Source of the DNA: Planctomycetaceae bacterium | Lineage (GTDB): Bacteria > Planctomycetota > Planctomycetia > Pirellulales > Lacipirellulaceae | Direction of reading: 5' to 3' | DNA: 64,000 nucleotides | Assembly (NCBI GenBank): GCA_002702655.1 | Contig: PABB01000066.1 | Coordinates: 1 to 64,000 of the forward strand | Shown here: positions 15,929-25,987 of the stretch, piece by piece | Numbering within the stretch: position 1 is the stretch's first letter | Layout: every line of letters starts with the position of its first letter | The notes under the pieces: model-generated | What the model was told of the DNA's origin: nothing | Databases searched by the model: none | The model's input: only the letters and a program-made list of their open reading frames with translations | Made by a program: the position numbers and the translations under genes

Positions 15929-17593
15929 ATGACAAACGAAGAACAGCAACTCGGTTCGATCATTGACGTCGGATGGGGACGGTTGATTTTTGCCCACACC
16001 TTTCCCGATCCCCAATCGGTCGCCGACGCCTTGCTCCACGAGAAGCCCAGTCAGCGCGATATCGCGTTCTACGTGAATGACCCGCAATTGGTGCTGGGCG
16101 TGGCGCCGCAGGATCTGTTTCTCGATCCGTCGACGACGTATCGGCTGAACCTGAAGGAGTGGCGGGATGAGGGCTCGCAAAGTTTGCCCATTCGCGTGAG
16201 CACGATCCAGGCGCGAGACGAGATCGACGAGATGAACCGGATGTACCTCGCCAACGGAATGGTGCCGGTCGATCCTGAAACCGTGTGGCAAAGCCGTGCT
16301 GACGAGCGATTCGATTACTACATCGCTCGATCAGAGACTTCCGATCAGATCATCGGCGTTTCCCTGGGCGTCGATCATGCCCGCTGCTTCGACGACCTGT
16401 TCAATAGCAGCAGTCTGTGGGCGCTGGCCGTCGATCCCCAAGCTCATGTGCCGGGAGTGGGGACCGTTCTGGTCAGCCATCTGGCTTCGGAATTCGCCAG
16501 CCGCGGCCGCGAGATGATGGATCTCTCGGTTTTGCAGGAGAGTGAAGCGGCGGTGAAGCTCTACGAGAGCCTCGGCTTTCAGCCCGTGCCGGTGTTCGCC
16601 ATCAAATGCCGCAACCACATTAACGAGCCGTTGTACGTGCCGTGCGACGTGCAGCAAGGCTTCAACCCCTACGCAACGATCATCATCGAGGAAGCGTTGC
16701 GGCGCGGGATCGGCGTGGAGCCGCTCGACCCGCCGCGGGGGTACTTCCGACTGGGGCATGGCAATCGTCGGATCACATGCCGCGAGTCGCTGAGCGATCT
16801 CACGTCCTCCATAGCCATGAGTCGCTGCGCCGACAAGCAGCTCACGTTGGAATTGCTCGCTCAGGCCGATCTCAACGTCCCCGACCAGGTCGTTTACACG
16901 GACGAGAAACAGGCCCTGGAGTTTCTGGAGAAACACGAGCGGGTCGTCGTCAAACCGCTGGAAGGCGAGCAAGGAGCCGGCGTCTCGGTCGATTTGCAGA
17001 CTCCGGAGCAGGTGTTGGCCGCGATTCAACTGGCGAGCCATCACTGCGAAACCGTGTTGCTCGAGCAATTCGTCGAAGGCACGGATCTGCGAATCATCGT
17101 GATCAACATGGCCGTGGTCGCGGCTGCGATTCGCAAGCCGGCGGAGATCCTCGGCACGGGCCAGCACACGATTGAACAGCTGTTGGAAAAAGCTAGCCGC
17201 CGTCGCCGCGCGGCGACGGGCGGAGAGAGCGAAATCCCGATCGACGGCGAGACCTTGCGCTGTCTTCAGTCCGCAGGTTTTGAGCTTGGAGACACCTTGG
17301 AAGAAGGGCGGTTGCTGCAGGTTCGTCGGACCGCGAATTTGCATACGGGCGGCACCATCCACGACGTGACGGCCGACCTCAGCGAACCGCTACGCGCTGC
17401 CGCTGTGAAAGCGGCAATGACGCTGGAAATTCCGGTTGTCGGGCTTGATTTTCTCGTTCCTGCCGTAGAGGGCGACCAATACTATATTATCGAGGCCAAT
17501 GAACGACCGGGTTTGGCCAATCACGAACCGCAACCCACCGCCGAGCGGTTCATCGATCTTTTGTTTCCGTATACCATCAACGATCCCGCTTAA
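15929..17593 (+). CDS. N-acetylglutaminylglutamine synthetase (GNAT/ATP-grasp)
   Basis: A 554-residue fusion. Residues 85-235 are a GNAT acetyltransferase domain (SSLWALAVDPQAHVPGVGTV, LYESLGFQPVPVFAIKCR). Residues 290-550 are an ATP-grasp ligase (VVVKPLEGEQGAGVSVDL, LLEQFVEGTDLRIIVI, FLVP...YYIIEANERPGLANHEP). The combination is the signature of NAGGN synthetase, which acetylates and couples two glutamines. It is 62 bp after the amidotransferase and 25 bp before the M42 peptidase gene. The product is a compatible solute, so the operon suggests adaptation to salt or osmotic stress. Length and domain order fit the family. Confidence 0.9.
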   Translation: MTNEEQQLGSIIDVGWGRLIFAHTFPDPQSVADALLHEKPSQRDIAFYVNDPQLVLGVAPQDLFLDPSTTYRLNLKEWRDEGSQSLPIRVSTIQARDEIDEMNRMYLANGMVPVDPETVWQSRADERFDYYIARSETSDQIIGVSLGVDHARCFDDLFNSSSLWALAVDPQAHVPGVGTVLVSHLASEFASRGREMMDLSVLQESEAAVKLYESLGFQPVPVFAIKCRNHINEPLYVPCDVQQGFNPYATIIIEEALRRGIGVEPLDPPRGYFRLGHGNRRITCRESLSDLTSSIAMSRCADKQLTLELLAQADLNVPDQVVYTDEKQALEFLEKHERVVVKPLEGEQGAGVSVDLQTPEQVLAAIQLASHHCETVLLEQFVEGTDLRIIVINMAVVAAAIRKPAEILGTGQHTIEQLLEKASRRRRAATGGESEIPIDGETLRCLQSAGFELGDTLEEGRLLQVRRTANLHTGGTIHDVTADLSEPLRAAAVKAAMTLEIPVVGLDFLVPAVEGDQYYIIEANERPGLANHEPQPTAERFIDLLFPYTINDPA

Positions 17594-17618
17594 GTGCCAG
17601 GTCGTGACGCCATTTCCG

Positions 17619-18857
17619 ATGAAGAAATCCGATTTCGACCACGAGTACTTGCTGTCCACGTTGCTGACGCTCCTGGGCATCCACAGTCCGACCGGCTACA
17701 CCGATCCGATTGTTCGCGGCGTCTGCCACATGCTCCAGGAACTCGGCCTGGAGTTCGAACTCACCCGCCGCGGGGCGATTCGGGCAACTCTGAAGGGTAA
17801 ACAGGGAAGTCCCGATCGAGCGGTCGTAGCGCACGTCGACACCATCGGCGCGATGGTGAAGGAACTCAAGGACAACGGTCGCCTGGCGCTGATCCCGGTG
17901 GGCACTTGGTCCGCTCGATTTGCCGAAGGCGGTCGAGTCTCTGTCTTTACGGACGACCAGATCTTTCGCGGGCAGGTCCTTCCGCTGAAGGCGTCCGGCC
18001 ATACCTACAATCAGGACGTCGATACGCAGCCGGTGGGCTGGGACAACGTTGAATTGCGGGTCGACGAACCCGTTTTTAACAAGGCGGATCTGGCCAAGCT
18101 GGGAATCAATGTCGGCGATTTTGTCGGCTTCGACAGCGCTGCGGAAGAGTTCCCTAATGGATACATCTGCGCCCGCCATTTGGATAATAAGGCGGGCACC
18201 GCCGCACTGCTCACGGCCGCGAAGTACATGGTCGACAACAAGATCGAGTTGCCGGTCGACTTGCATCTGTTGTTCACGATTTCCGAGGAGGTCGGATCGG
18301 GCGCTTCGGCCGTCCTGCACGGCGACGTGGCAGAAATGATCACGGTGGACAACGGGACAACGGCGCCCGGCCAAAGCTCCGCTGAGTTCGGCGTCACAAT
18401 TGCGATGGCAGACTCGACGGGGCCGTTCGATTATCACCTGACGCACCATTTGATCCACCTTTGTCAGGCGAATGAGATCGCGTACACGCGCGATATCTTT
18501 CGCTACTACCAGTGCGACAGCGCCTCCGCTCTAGAAGCCGGCAACGATATTCGTACCGCACTGCTCACGTTTGGAGTCGACGGCTCGCACGGTTATGAGC
18601 GAACGAACATCGACTCGCTGCTTTCGATCGCCCAACTCGTGGTGGTTTACGCGACGCAGCGACCGTTGTATGCGTCTCAGCGGGGAGCGCTCTCCACGCT
18701 GGAAGACTTTCCCGAAACCCGCGACACAGACGTCGACGGCCTGAAGATTCTGCCGCCAAATCCGATCAAGCAAGTCGTCGAAAAACTGGGGCCCGAGAAC
18801 GGCGCGACGCCGGACGGCGCCCAAACGCAGGACGAACAAACCCAGGCGTCTGACTAG
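17619..18857 (+). CDS. M42-family peptidase of the NAGGN locus
   Basis: A 412-residue aminopeptidase-like metalloenzyme. I chose ATG 17619 (MKKSDFDHEYLLSTLLTLLG); a longer upstream frame overlaps the previous gene. Co-catalytic metal ligands are visible: AHVDTIGAMV (His, Asp), ARHLDNKAGTAAL (Asp), FTISEEVGSGAS (Glu, Glu), ITVDNGT (Asp) and FGVDGSHGYERT (His). A subgroup of M42 peptidases is found only with NAGGN genes, and this one sits in that position. It may degrade or turn over the dipeptide osmolyte. The C-terminal 25 residues are low-complexity Gln/Thr-rich. Confidence 0.88.
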   Translation: MKKSDFDHEYLLSTLLTLLGIHSPTGYTDPIVRGVCHMLQELGLEFELTRRGAIRATLKGKQGSPDRAVVAHVDTIGAMVKELKDNGRLALIPVGTWSARFAEGGRVSVFTDDQIFRGQVLPLKASGHTYNQDVDTQPVGWDNVELRVDEPVFNKADLAKLGINVGDFVGFDSAAEEFPNGYICARHLDNKAGTAALLTAAKYMVDNKIELPVDLHLLFTISEEVGSGASAVLHGDVAEMITVDNGTTAPGQSSAEFGVTIAMADSTGPFDYHLTHHLIHLCQANEIAYTRDIFRYYQCDSASALEAGNDIRTALLTFGVDGSHGYERTNIDSLLSIAQLVVVYATQRPLYASQRGALSTLEDFPETRDTDVDGLKILPPNPIKQVVEKLGPENGATPDGAQTQDEQTQASD

Positions 18858-18986
18858 GCGACTGCGAGCTTGATCAGCCACGCGGTCATCGACAGGGCCG
18901 CGGTAAACTGCGTGGCATGGCGCTGGCCATGGATTGGCGGGACGGAAGGAGTTGTGCGCAAACCTGCAGGACCTAGAGGCAACTTC

Positions 18987-19814
18987 GTGACGGACTCGCC
19001 AGTAGAACGCCCGCAGCCGGGGGCAGCCGACAAGCGCCCTTATCTCCTGGAGGTTTGCGTTGACCGTTTGGGCGACGCGATCGCCGCCGTGGATGCCGGC
19101 GCCGACCGTTTGGAACTCTGCGGTTGCTTAGAAGTGGGCGGATTGACCCCCTCGGCGGGGCTGCTGCGCGAGGTGCTCGACGCGACCGACGCCCAGGTCG
19201 TGGCGATGATTCGCCCCCGTGCCGGCGGGGTCTGCTACGACGATCACGACCTGCAAGTCGCACAGCGCGAAGCGACCGAAGCACTCGCCGCCGGGGCCAC
19301 GGGCATAGTCTTTGGTGCGCTGCGCTCCGACGGCGTCATCGATCGGGATGCGACCGGTCGCATGGTGCAGGCCGCCGGCCCGGCGGAGTTCGTGTTTCAT
19401 CGCGCCTTCGATTTTGCGCCGGACGCGTCTGCGGCGCTCGAAACGCTAGTGGACCTCGGCGTGACGCGGCTGCTCACCAGCGGCGGAAAGCCGACGGCCC
19501 CCCAGGGCGTCGCGCGGCTGCAAGCGCTCTGCGAGCAGGCCCGGGGGAGAATCCAAATCATGCCGGGATCCGGCGTCCGTCCCGAGAACATCCTGCGGCT
19601 CGTCCACGCCACCGGTTGTCGGCAGATCCACGTGGGGGCCTCGCTGGCCCGGACCGACAATTCCCTGGACCTGTTTCCTGACATTCCGATGCGCTCCGCC
19701 GCCGCGTACGACAACGGGGCGTATCGTGCGGTCGATGCGGCAGCCGTCCGCCACGCGGCCGAGATTTTGCGAACTGCGGGCGTCGACTCGCACCCCGCCC
19801 CCCGCACGCCTTGA
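18987..19814 (+). CDS. cutC: CutC family protein
   Basis: A 275-residue TIM-barrel protein of the CutC family. Typical sequences are LLEVCVDRLGDAIAAVDAGA, DRLELCGCLEVGGLTPSAGL, VVAMIRPRAGGVCYD, GIVFGALRSDGVID, FHRAFDF, LLTSGGKPTA and IMPGSGVRPENI. CutC was named for copper homeostasis, but its molecular role is unsettled. GTG at 18987 is chosen because AGAGG sits seven bases upstream; the frame extends to 18870 but that stretch does not look like protein. The stop overlaps a possible ATG for the next frame. Confidence 0.85.
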   Translation: MTDSPVERPQPGAADKRPYLLEVCVDRLGDAIAAVDAGADRLELCGCLEVGGLTPSAGLLREVLDATDAQVVAMIRPRAGGVCYDDHDLQVAQREATEALAAGATGIVFGALRSDGVIDRDATGRMVQAAGPAEFVFHRAFDFAPDASAALETLVDLGVTRLLTSGGKPTAPQGVARLQALCEQARGRIQIMPGSGVRPENILRLVHATGCRQIHVGASLARTDNSLDLFPDIPMRSAAAYDNGAYRAVDAAAVRHAAEILRTAGVDSHPAPRTP

Positions 19815-20158
19815 TGGCGATTCAACTGGGCTGGGCGAATCGCCGTCGGTTTTGCCGCGCCGCCGCCGCGGGCGGTTGGCCGAGAAAGATTTGCCTCCTG
19901 CCCGGATTCGTCGATAATTGCCGCGGAGGCAAGACGAACGAAGCGCGAACCGGTGCGACCACGGCCGCCCAGATCGGTCGATGCATGCGCGTCCGGACGC
20001 CGTGCCGTGCAGAGCAGAGAATTGGGTACGCCGCTATGCGACGGATCGACCACCGGCACACGCACGAGGAATTGCTCGCGGCAGATCGCGACAATCGTTG
20101 GCGGCGGCGTGCGGACTCGTCGCCTCCCAATCCTTTGGCGCAAGACGATGCGAGGGGG

Positions 20159-21043
20159 ATGAGCCCGGCCCGTCGTTGCCGGCCATCTGCCCGTTTCGGC
20201 GAGGACGCCCCGCCAAGCCCCGCGGAACGGGTCGCCTGGCCGCTGTTTCTGGTCGTCGCGGTACTGCTGTTCGAGCTGACGGCCAACGCCACGTTGTCGG
20301 TGCTGGCGGCGTGCGTCAAGTTTGGCTGGAACGACTTCCGCACTGCGCTGTGGTTGTTGCGCACCGACCCCGACGTGCCGCGAGCCCGCGCGTGTTGCTG
20401 GTTCTACATCGCTTCGGGAATCTGGAAGACGGCCCTGGCGCCGATTGTGGCCGTGATGACCGTCAGTCTGGTGTGGGGCTTGATCTCCGCCCGCGCGTTG
20501 CCCGGCGCCCCCGAGCACGTGTGGTCGGCGCTGGTCGTGGGGCTGGGCGCCTCGACCGCGTTGGTGTTGGTCGTGGCCGCGGCGTGCACGTTCGCTCTGG
20601 CCGCGGGCGTGCGGGTGTGGGTGCATCCCGACTTGCATCAGTCGCGACAGGCGGCGGCGTGGCCGCCCGAGTGGCGGCGGATGGCATGGCAGCACGACAA
20701 CCGCGGTCGGGCGATTCTGGCCACGGCGTTGATCTTCGTGACGCTGGGCTTTCCGCCGCTCGCCTTTCGGTTCGTGGTGTTGGCGTTTCAGGGCGACCTG
20801 CAGATCGCGGCGGTGCTGGCCCTGGTGTTCGGTGCGCCCATCGGCGCCACGGCGACTTACGCATTTCTCAAAGGCAAGATCTTCGCCAATCGCCCCTGGG
20901 AGTGTTGGCCGGAAAGCTGTGTGGCGTTTCGTGAAACGGCAGCTCGCCTGACTCCCGACAGCGAGGCGGAAGCTGACACCCCGCCCGGCGAATCGCCCGA
21001 CGCCGCTCCCGCCAAATCGCCCGCTGCCGACGCCGCATCCTGA
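20159..21043 (+). CDS. hypothetical multi-pass membrane protein
   Basis: A 294-residue protein with about four or five membrane segments (WPLFLVVAVLLFELTANATL, an Ala-rich middle segment near WGLISARALPG, VVGLGASTALVLVVAAACTF, and ILATALIFVTLGFPPLAFRF) and an acidic, Pro/Ala-rich C-terminal tail. The frame is open back to 19811, but residues before MSPARR are Arg/Cys-rich and look non-coding, so I start at ATG 20159, where GAGGGGG is immediately upstream; 20036 is an alternative. Nothing identifies a function. It follows cutC on the same strand. Confidence 0.55.
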   Translation: MSPARRCRPSARFGEDAPPSPAERVAWPLFLVVAVLLFELTANATLSVLAACVKFGWNDFRTALWLLRTDPDVPRARACCWFYIASGIWKTALAPIVAVMTVSLVWGLISARALPGAPEHVWSALVVGLGASTALVLVVAAACTFALAAGVRVWVHPDLHQSRQAAAWPPEWRRMAWQHDNRGRAILATALIFVTLGFPPLAFRFVVLAFQGDLQIAAVLALVFGAPIGATATYAFLKGKIFANRPWECWPESCVAFRETAARLTPDSEAEADTPPGESPDAAPAKSPAADAAS

Positions 21044-21289
21044 GCGCCGGTCCGCTGCCGTCAGCCTCGCAGTGCGCGAACGCGAGGAGGTTCTGCGCGA
21101 ATATCGTTGCGATGGTCCTCGCTGACGAATAGTCTGAGATAGCGGAGAAGAGCGTCCGCTCCATGCAGCGGGGCCGAATGACGGGGCAAGTCGGCGCATG
21201 CCGAGCTGTGCGTTTTGTCCAGCTTAGCGTTCGCCGCGTTCGGCGTTCAGACAGTCCGATCACGAGAGTTCAACCACGAGGAGTCGCTC

Positions 21290-22030
21290 ATGAAGGCCAC
21301 GAAACATCTTCTTCTCGCGACGGCAATTGCCGTCGCCATCGCGGACGCCGCCGCCGCACAGTCGGTCACCGTCAGCTTGGCAGTTCGCGAAACAGCCTCC
21401 GGCGCCGCCATCTTTGACAACGGCGGAACATCGGGCGGCATCGAATGGATCGATAAAGACGCCAACGTCGTTCCGCTGGACGGCGCCTGGCATCAGGTCT
21501 CGTTCAATCTGCCCACCGCGGCCGTCGACGCCTTTGCGGGCGGTACGGCCAATGGCGACCTGGAAGTGGCCGATGGCACCATCGAACACATCCGCATTCT
21601 GAATTCCGACGGCATCACGTTGCCGATCCGGCTGTACATTGACGACCTGGTACACACCGACGTCACCGGTGCGCCGACGACCTTCGACTGGGAAAGCTAC
21701 GCGGTCGGCGACGAGGTGATGTTCCAGGAGCCCGGCTTCTCCGGCTCCACTGCCGGCAATCTCGTGGCAGGCGCCACGTCCGGGGTCACCGACGCCATGG
21801 CTCACGGCGGTTCGCTGTCGTATCAGGCCGATTTCCAGTTCATCGACAACGATCCGGCCAGGTGGGTCCGCTGGACGACCTTCAGTGCCTCCAACGCGCC
21901 GAATCCGGCGGTGAAGCTCGACAGCACGATCAGCTTCTGGGTCAAGGGCGGCGTCATTCCCGAGCCGACCTCGGTCGCCCTGGCCGGCTTGGCCGCTCTG
22001 GGCTTGGCGGTCTGCCGTCGGCGGAAGTAA
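21290..22030 (+). CDS. exported PEP-CTERM protein
   Basis: A 246-residue exported protein. ATG 21290 has GAGGAG six bases upstream and begins a signal peptide (MKATKHLLLATAIAVAIA, cleavage near AAAQS). The body is beta-rich, with no recognised catalytic motif; blocks such as DGAWHQVSFNLPTAAVDAFA and RLYIDDLVHTDV look like a concanavalin-type lectin or jelly-roll domain. It ends VIPEPTSVALAGLAALGLA then CRRRK, a PEP-CTERM tail for exosortase sorting. It probably belongs to the cell surface or exopolysaccharide layer. A strong terminator follows. Confidence 0.8.
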   Translation: MKATKHLLLATAIAVAIADAAAAQSVTVSLAVRETASGAAIFDNGGTSGGIEWIDKDANVVPLDGAWHQVSFNLPTAAVDAFAGGTANGDLEVADGTIEHIRILNSDGITLPIRLYIDDLVHTDVTGAPTTFDWESYAVGDEVMFQEPGFSGSTAGNLVAGATSGVTDAMAHGGSLSYQADFQFIDNDPARWVRWTTFSASNAPNPAVKLDSTISFWVKGGVIPEPTSVALAGLAALGLAVCRRRK

Positions 22031-22076
22031 CGTCTGACGACGCGGCGACGAGCGTCGTCGGTCGCTCAACTCACAG

Positions 22077-22106
22077 GGCCGCTGCCGAATTCGTTCGGCA
22101 GCGGCC
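22077..22106. terminator. bidirectional intrinsic terminator
   Basis: GGCCGCTGCCGAA pairs perfectly with TTCGGCAGCGGCC (13 bp) across a TTCG loop, between convergent genes. No long T run on either side, so the strength of termination is uncertain, but the placement suits both genes. Confidence 0.6.
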
Positions 22107-22110
22107 TTAG

Positions 22111-23844
22111 TCATTTTGGAATCGCGCCAGTGGTGGATTCTGCCGCGCGTCGGCGGCGGAGCAGGGCCGTCCCCGCGGCCAACGACGCTGCGCTGAGCGC
22201 CGAGGTTGGCTCCGCGACGACGCCCGCCGCACGGACGCCGGCGGCCGTGCCGTACTGCTGCTGCCAGGCGCCGAGGACCGCCGCGCCGGCCCGCTGGATC
22301 GCCAGAAAATCCGTGCCGTCGACGCGCCCGTCCCCGTTCAGGTCGGCCGCAAGGGCCTCGGTCAGTTCATAGGCGCCAATGTCCGGCGAGTTTCCGCGCG
22401 GCCGCCCGAGAATGTCGACCGCGGGCGCCCACTGCGGCTGGGCCATGTCGATCGCCAGCGACTCGGCGCCAGGTCGTCCGTACTGCTCGACGAGCCGCAC
22501 CAGAGTTTCGCGAATCGTGGTGGAGCCGTCGGCGAATTCTCCCGCTTGCGGATCCCACCGCGGCAACGCCAACGTGTCCTGAGGCCCGAGCCCCGGATCG
22601 CCGACCACCGCCAGCGGATCGTCGGTGAAGTTGATCACGTCGTTGCCGCTGGTGGGGATCGCCGCTGCGCCGTTGAAGTACAGATTCCCCGCCAACTGCC
22701 AATCGACCACCTCGCCCGGGGGCGAGTCGGAGAAATCGTTGTTGCCGCCGCCCGCGGCGCTGGCGCCCATCGTGCCGGTCGGATCGCTGTAGATGTTGTT
22801 GTAGAACGCCACGCGGCGATTGGTGACTGCCGGGTTCTCCACATTCACCCGCATGGCGAACGCCAGTGCCGGCATGTCGCCGGCGACGGTGTTGTTTCGG
22901 AACGTAATGTCCTCGCCGCTCTTCACCCCCAAGGCCGCCCGCATGGTGTTGGTCGAGTTGCCCAGCATCAGGTTGTTTTCGACAAGCACGTGGCGGGCCT
23001 CGATGAACGGCTGGGCATCCTCGCCCACCAGGACAAAATTGCTGCCGGTGCTGCCTTGCCAATTGAGGAAGACGTTCTGCTCGATCGTCACGCGATTGGA
23101 GCCGACGAGAATGTCATCGCCGGCGTTGCTGTCCTTGACCACGATATAGCTGGACGTGTCGTTGCCGTTGACGCGCCCCGAGCCGGCAAAGTCGTTGAAA
23201 AACACGTTTCCGCGCACCGTAACGTCCTCAACCGAGTTGACGTCGATATGCTCGTCGGAGCCGGCCTGGTTGTAGAACATGTTGCCTTCGACCAGCACGT
23301 TGGCGACGCCATTGTTGATCTTCAGCAGGTCGTTGTCGTAGCTGTCGTGGATCACGTTGTTGCGGATCGTGAGACGGCCGATGCCGGCGTTGCCGCCCGC
23401 GCCGTCGATGTGCACGACCAGCGGCGAGGCGCCGGGGCCCGTGTGGGCGATATCGAACCCCTCCAGCGTGATCCCGCTGGCCCCGCGCGGGTTCTGGTAA
23501 ACGACCACCGTGCGATTCGCGCTGCGGAGCTGCGCCTGGTAGGGAATCTCGGAACGGACCGTCACCCCGCCGGCGAACGTGCCCACCAGCCGCTGCCGCC
23601 CCGTGTACAGGCCGGGCCGCACCAGCACGGTGGCCCCGTCCAGCGCGTTGTCGTGGGCGTAGGCCAGCGCGTGCTCGATCGAGGCCCACGGCGCGGCCAG
23701 CGACCCGTCGCCGCCGGAGTCATTGCCATCTGTGGCCACATAGAACGTTTGGGCGAGAGCGACCTGCGGGCCGGCAACGGTGGCAACAATGAGTGCCCCG
23801 CAGATCGTCGCTTGGCGCGCAACGGAAGCGCAAACTCCATTCAT
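22111..23844 (-). CDS. exported parallel beta-helix protein with dockerin-like repeat and PEP-CTERM tail
   Basis: A 577-residue exported protein; ATG at 23844 is preferred over one three bases upstream. A signal peptide ends near ALAQTFYVA. Residues 35-400 show the pattern of right-handed beta-helix proteins: repeated Asn-Asn ladders ([54 protein letters not shown]). This fold is common in polysaccharide lyases and surface adhesins, but no catalytic set is evident. Near residue 515, [18 protein letters not shown] is a calcium-binding dockerin-like repeat, followed by [16 protein letters not shown] and an Arg-rich end, a PEP-CTERM-like tail. It probably acts on or binds extracellular glycans. 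Confidence 0.85.
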   Translation of the reverse strand: MNGVCASVARQATICGALIVATVAGPQVALAQTFYVATDGNDSGGDGSLAAPWASIEHALAYAHDNALDGATVLVRPGLYTGRQRLVGTFAGGVTVRSEIPYQAQLRSANRTVVVYQNPRGASGITLEGFDIAHTGPGASPLVVHIDGAGGNAGIGRLTIRNNVIHDSYDNDLLKINNGVANVLVEGNMFYNQAGSDEHIDVNSVEDVTVRGNVFFNDFAGSGRVNGNDTSSYIVVKDSNAGDDILVGSNRVTIEQNVFLNWQGSTGSNFVLVGEDAQPFIEARHVLVENNLMLGNSTNTMRAALGVKSGEDITFRNNTVAGDMPALAFAMRVNVENPAVTNRRVAFYNNIYSDPTGTMGASAAGGGNNDFSDSPPGEVVDWQLAGNLYFNGAAAIPTSGNDVINFTDDPLAVVGDPGLGPQDTLALPRWDPQAGEFADGSTTIRETLVRLVEQYGRPGAESLAIDMAQPQWAPAVDILGRPRGNSPDIGAYELTEALAADLNGDGRVDGTDFLAIQRAGAAVLGAWQQQYGTAAGVRAAGVVAEPTSALSAASLAAGTALLRRRRAAESTTGAIPK

Positions 23845-24009
23845 CAAGAATCCCCACCTCGACGAGTCGGCTTGCCCCCGGGGGATTATCGCCCGTCACG
23901 GCCAAATCCGTCAAACGAATCGCCCGAGCGACAGGGGCCGAAATCTCAATCGGATTTCGCCCCGCCGCTTGCAGCGGGGCCCGCGGCGCGAGCTCCGCGG
24001 CGACCGACT

Positions 24010-24549
24010 TCAACCCAACAACAGCGGCGCGTCGCTTTCCCCTTCGCGCTCTTCCCACGCCTTGCGGACCTCGCCCAAACCGTAAACGCACAGTTGGAAA
24101 TTGTCGCTCAGCCGCGCCAGCAGTTCGTCGGGCGCCGAGGTGTCGTCGGCCGGCAGTTGGGCGGCGATCGCATAGTTGCGTCGGCCCTGGTCCTGATAGT
24201 CCAGCAGGCTGTCTTTCCAATCCGCCTTGCGCATTCGCTCGGCGACTTCCGGGTAGACGCCGCTCCAGAACAGCGTGAAGTCGCCAATGTGGCGATGCAC
24301 CCGGCGTCGCGCCGAGCCGTGCCGGGCCTGCGCTTCGGCCAGCATGTCCGTGACCTGCGAAATGCGGTCGCCCCGCGGCGTCCGCAGCCCGTACAGGGCG
24401 TCGCTGGCCACGAACCGCACGAGCAGTTCGGTCAGATAGTCGACCAACGGCGGGTCGGCCACGCCCATGCGCGCGGCGAAGGCGTACTCGGTGACTCCGG
24501 CAAAGAAGCGACGCACAAGGTCGCTACGGCTCGAATCGGCGGCGGTCAT
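24010..24549 (-). CDS. hypothetical cytoplasmic protein
   Basis: A 179-residue soluble, helical protein starting MTAADSSRSDLVRRFFAGVT. The upstream extension to 24768 is Arg/Pro-rich and looks non-coding, so I use ATG 24549. It is rich in Leu, Arg and Asp, with segments such as PLVDYLTELLVRFVASDALY and HIGDFTLFWSGVYPEVAERM. I recognise no family. It is separated from trpA by about 550 bp that contain a repeat. Confidence 0.6.
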   Translation of the reverse strand: MTAADSSRSDLVRRFFAGVTEYAFAARMGVADPPLVDYLTELLVRFVASDALYGLRTPRGDRISQVTDMLAEAQARHGSARRRVHRHIGDFTLFWSGVYPEVAERMRKADWKDSLLDYQDQGRRNYAIAAQLPADDTSAPDELLARLSDNFQLCVYGLGEVRKAWEEREGESDAPLLLG

Positions 24550-25098
24550 CGATGGCGGTGCTCCAGGGCGACGGTGGAAGTACCGCGACCCAGGTTGCCC
24601 CCAAATTGGGCAACGCACCGGTGGAGCGACGCCGCGAGCGTTTCGTTCACCCGATCGAGGGCGACGCAGCCGCGAAAGAAACGCTTGGCGGGACGACCCA
24701 ACCACCGGGCGGAGGGTCGCATTCAATTCGGCGGGAAAGACGCACCAGCGGCGGTCCGTCTCACCCACTCAATTCTAGTTTGCCGCGGCCGAAGGGGTCA
24801 AATTCAGTTTGCCCGACGGACGCGAGCCGCCAATTGCTCTTATCGGCCATCTCGGGGCCGCGGCTTGAAGAATCACCACAGGGAACACGGAGAGCACGGA
24901 GACACAGCGAGAGTGGTCGTTAGAGTCGAGTGGCAATTGCGACGTCATGGCGGACTCAGCCGTACCACGGATAGCACGGATTTTACCGAGCCGAACGAGC
25001 CTGCTGAAGCGATGGACTGGTCGTCGAACAGAGCGGCAGCGGCAGGCCGCCTGAGGACTTCCAACTCTGTGAGCTCCGTGTCCTCTGTGGTGAAGAAC
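24550..25098. other. intergenic region with degenerate repeat
   Basis: Apart from the inverted repeat at 24873-25094 (separate entry), nothing gene-like is visible. Long plus-strand frames across it have no protein-like composition. Confidence 0.4.
24873..25094. repeat. inverted CACCACAG-type repeat
   Basis: TCACCACAGGGAACACGGAG at 24873 is answered in inverse orientation at 25065-25094 by CCGTGTCCTCTGTGGTGAA, with a related ACCACGGATAGCACGGATT near 24964. The unit resembles the short dispersed repeats common between planctomycete genes. The right arm reaches the trpA stop codon. Confidence 0.5.
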
Positions 25099-25893
25099 TC
25101 AGTCAAGCGCTGCCAGCAAACTCGCGACGTACTCGCCCACGTCGGTGAGCTTCTGCTCGCGGGGAGCGTCCGCGGCCATGCGGCGTACGATCGCCGAGCC
25201 GACGATCAGCCCGTCGGCCACGGGCGACAGCAGTTTCACATGCTCCGGCTGGCTGATGCCAAAGCCGATGCAGATCGGCAGCTTGGTCTGCTCGCGCAGC
25301 CAGCCGACGTTGTCGATCAGCTCGGGCGGCAGTGCCGTTCGCTCGCCCGTAATGCCGGCGACGGACACGTAGTACACGAACCCGGTCGAGGTTTCGCAGA
25401 TCTTCAGCGCCCGCTCGCGGGGCGTCGTGGGCGTGATCAACTGAATCAGGCTCAGATTGCGCGCCGCGCAGACGGCAGCCAGGGCCGGGGACTCGTCGAC
25501 CGGCAAGTCGGGGACGATCAGTCCGGCCAAGCCGGCGGCGGCCGCTTCGTCGCAGTATTTTTCCACGCCGTGGCGATACACGATTGCGTAGCTGACCATG
25601 GTCACGACGGGGGCGGACAATTGCGGCGCCGTTTCGCCAAGCATCGTCAGGATGTCGCGCAGCTTCACGCCCTTGTCCAGCGCCCGGGTGTACGACGCTT
25701 GGATCACCGGCCCGTCGGCAATGGGGTCGCTGTACGGGATGCCCACCTCGCACATGCTCGCCCCGCGAGCGACCAGTTCCTTCAGCACCGCCGCGGTGAA
25801 CTCCAGATCGGGATCGCCCGCGGTCAGAAAAGGCATGAGGGCCTTGCGGCCCGCGGCACGGAGTTTTGCGAACAATTCGTCAATCGCCGACAT
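25099..25893 (-). CDS. trpA: tryptophan synthase alpha subunit
   Basis: A 264-residue TIM-barrel enzyme that cleaves indole-3-glycerol phosphate and passes indole to TrpB. The catalytic glutamate and aspartate lie in MCEVGIPYSDPIADGPVI; other family blocks are KALMPFLTAGDPD, LIVPDLPVDES, FVYYVSVAGITGERTALP and PICIGFGISQPEHVK. ATG 25893 is preferred over 25908 because AGGA lies seven bases upstream. trpB lies on the same strand, but a toxin-antitoxin pair and a small membrane protein separate them, so coupling of the two subunits by operon structure may be weakened. Confidence 0.95.
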   Translation of the reverse strand: MSAIDELFAKLRAAGRKALMPFLTAGDPDLEFTAAVLKELVARGASMCEVGIPYSDPIADGPVIQASYTRALDKGVKLRDILTMLGETAPQLSAPVVTMVSYAIVYRHGVEKYCDEAAAAGLAGLIVPDLPVDESPALAAVCAARNLSLIQLITPTTPRERALKICETSTGFVYYVSVAGITGERTALPPELIDNVGWLREQTKLPICIGFGISQPEHVKLLSPVADGLIVGSAIVRRMAADAPREQKLTDVGEYVASLLAALD

Positions 25894-25987
25894 TTGGGTT
25901 CCTGGCATGCTGTTGGGCCCAGAGGGCCGAGGTGTTGTCGCACGGGGCGCGAGCCCCTGGTTGGTGTGAAGTGAGACGTAGGCCCCA

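Noticed and set aside
22546-25974. A 1142-residue open frame on the plus strand
   Set aside because: It is antisense to the beta-helix protein, the hypothetical gene and trpA. High GC leaves the opposite frame open; the composition is Arg/Val/His-rich without domain features.
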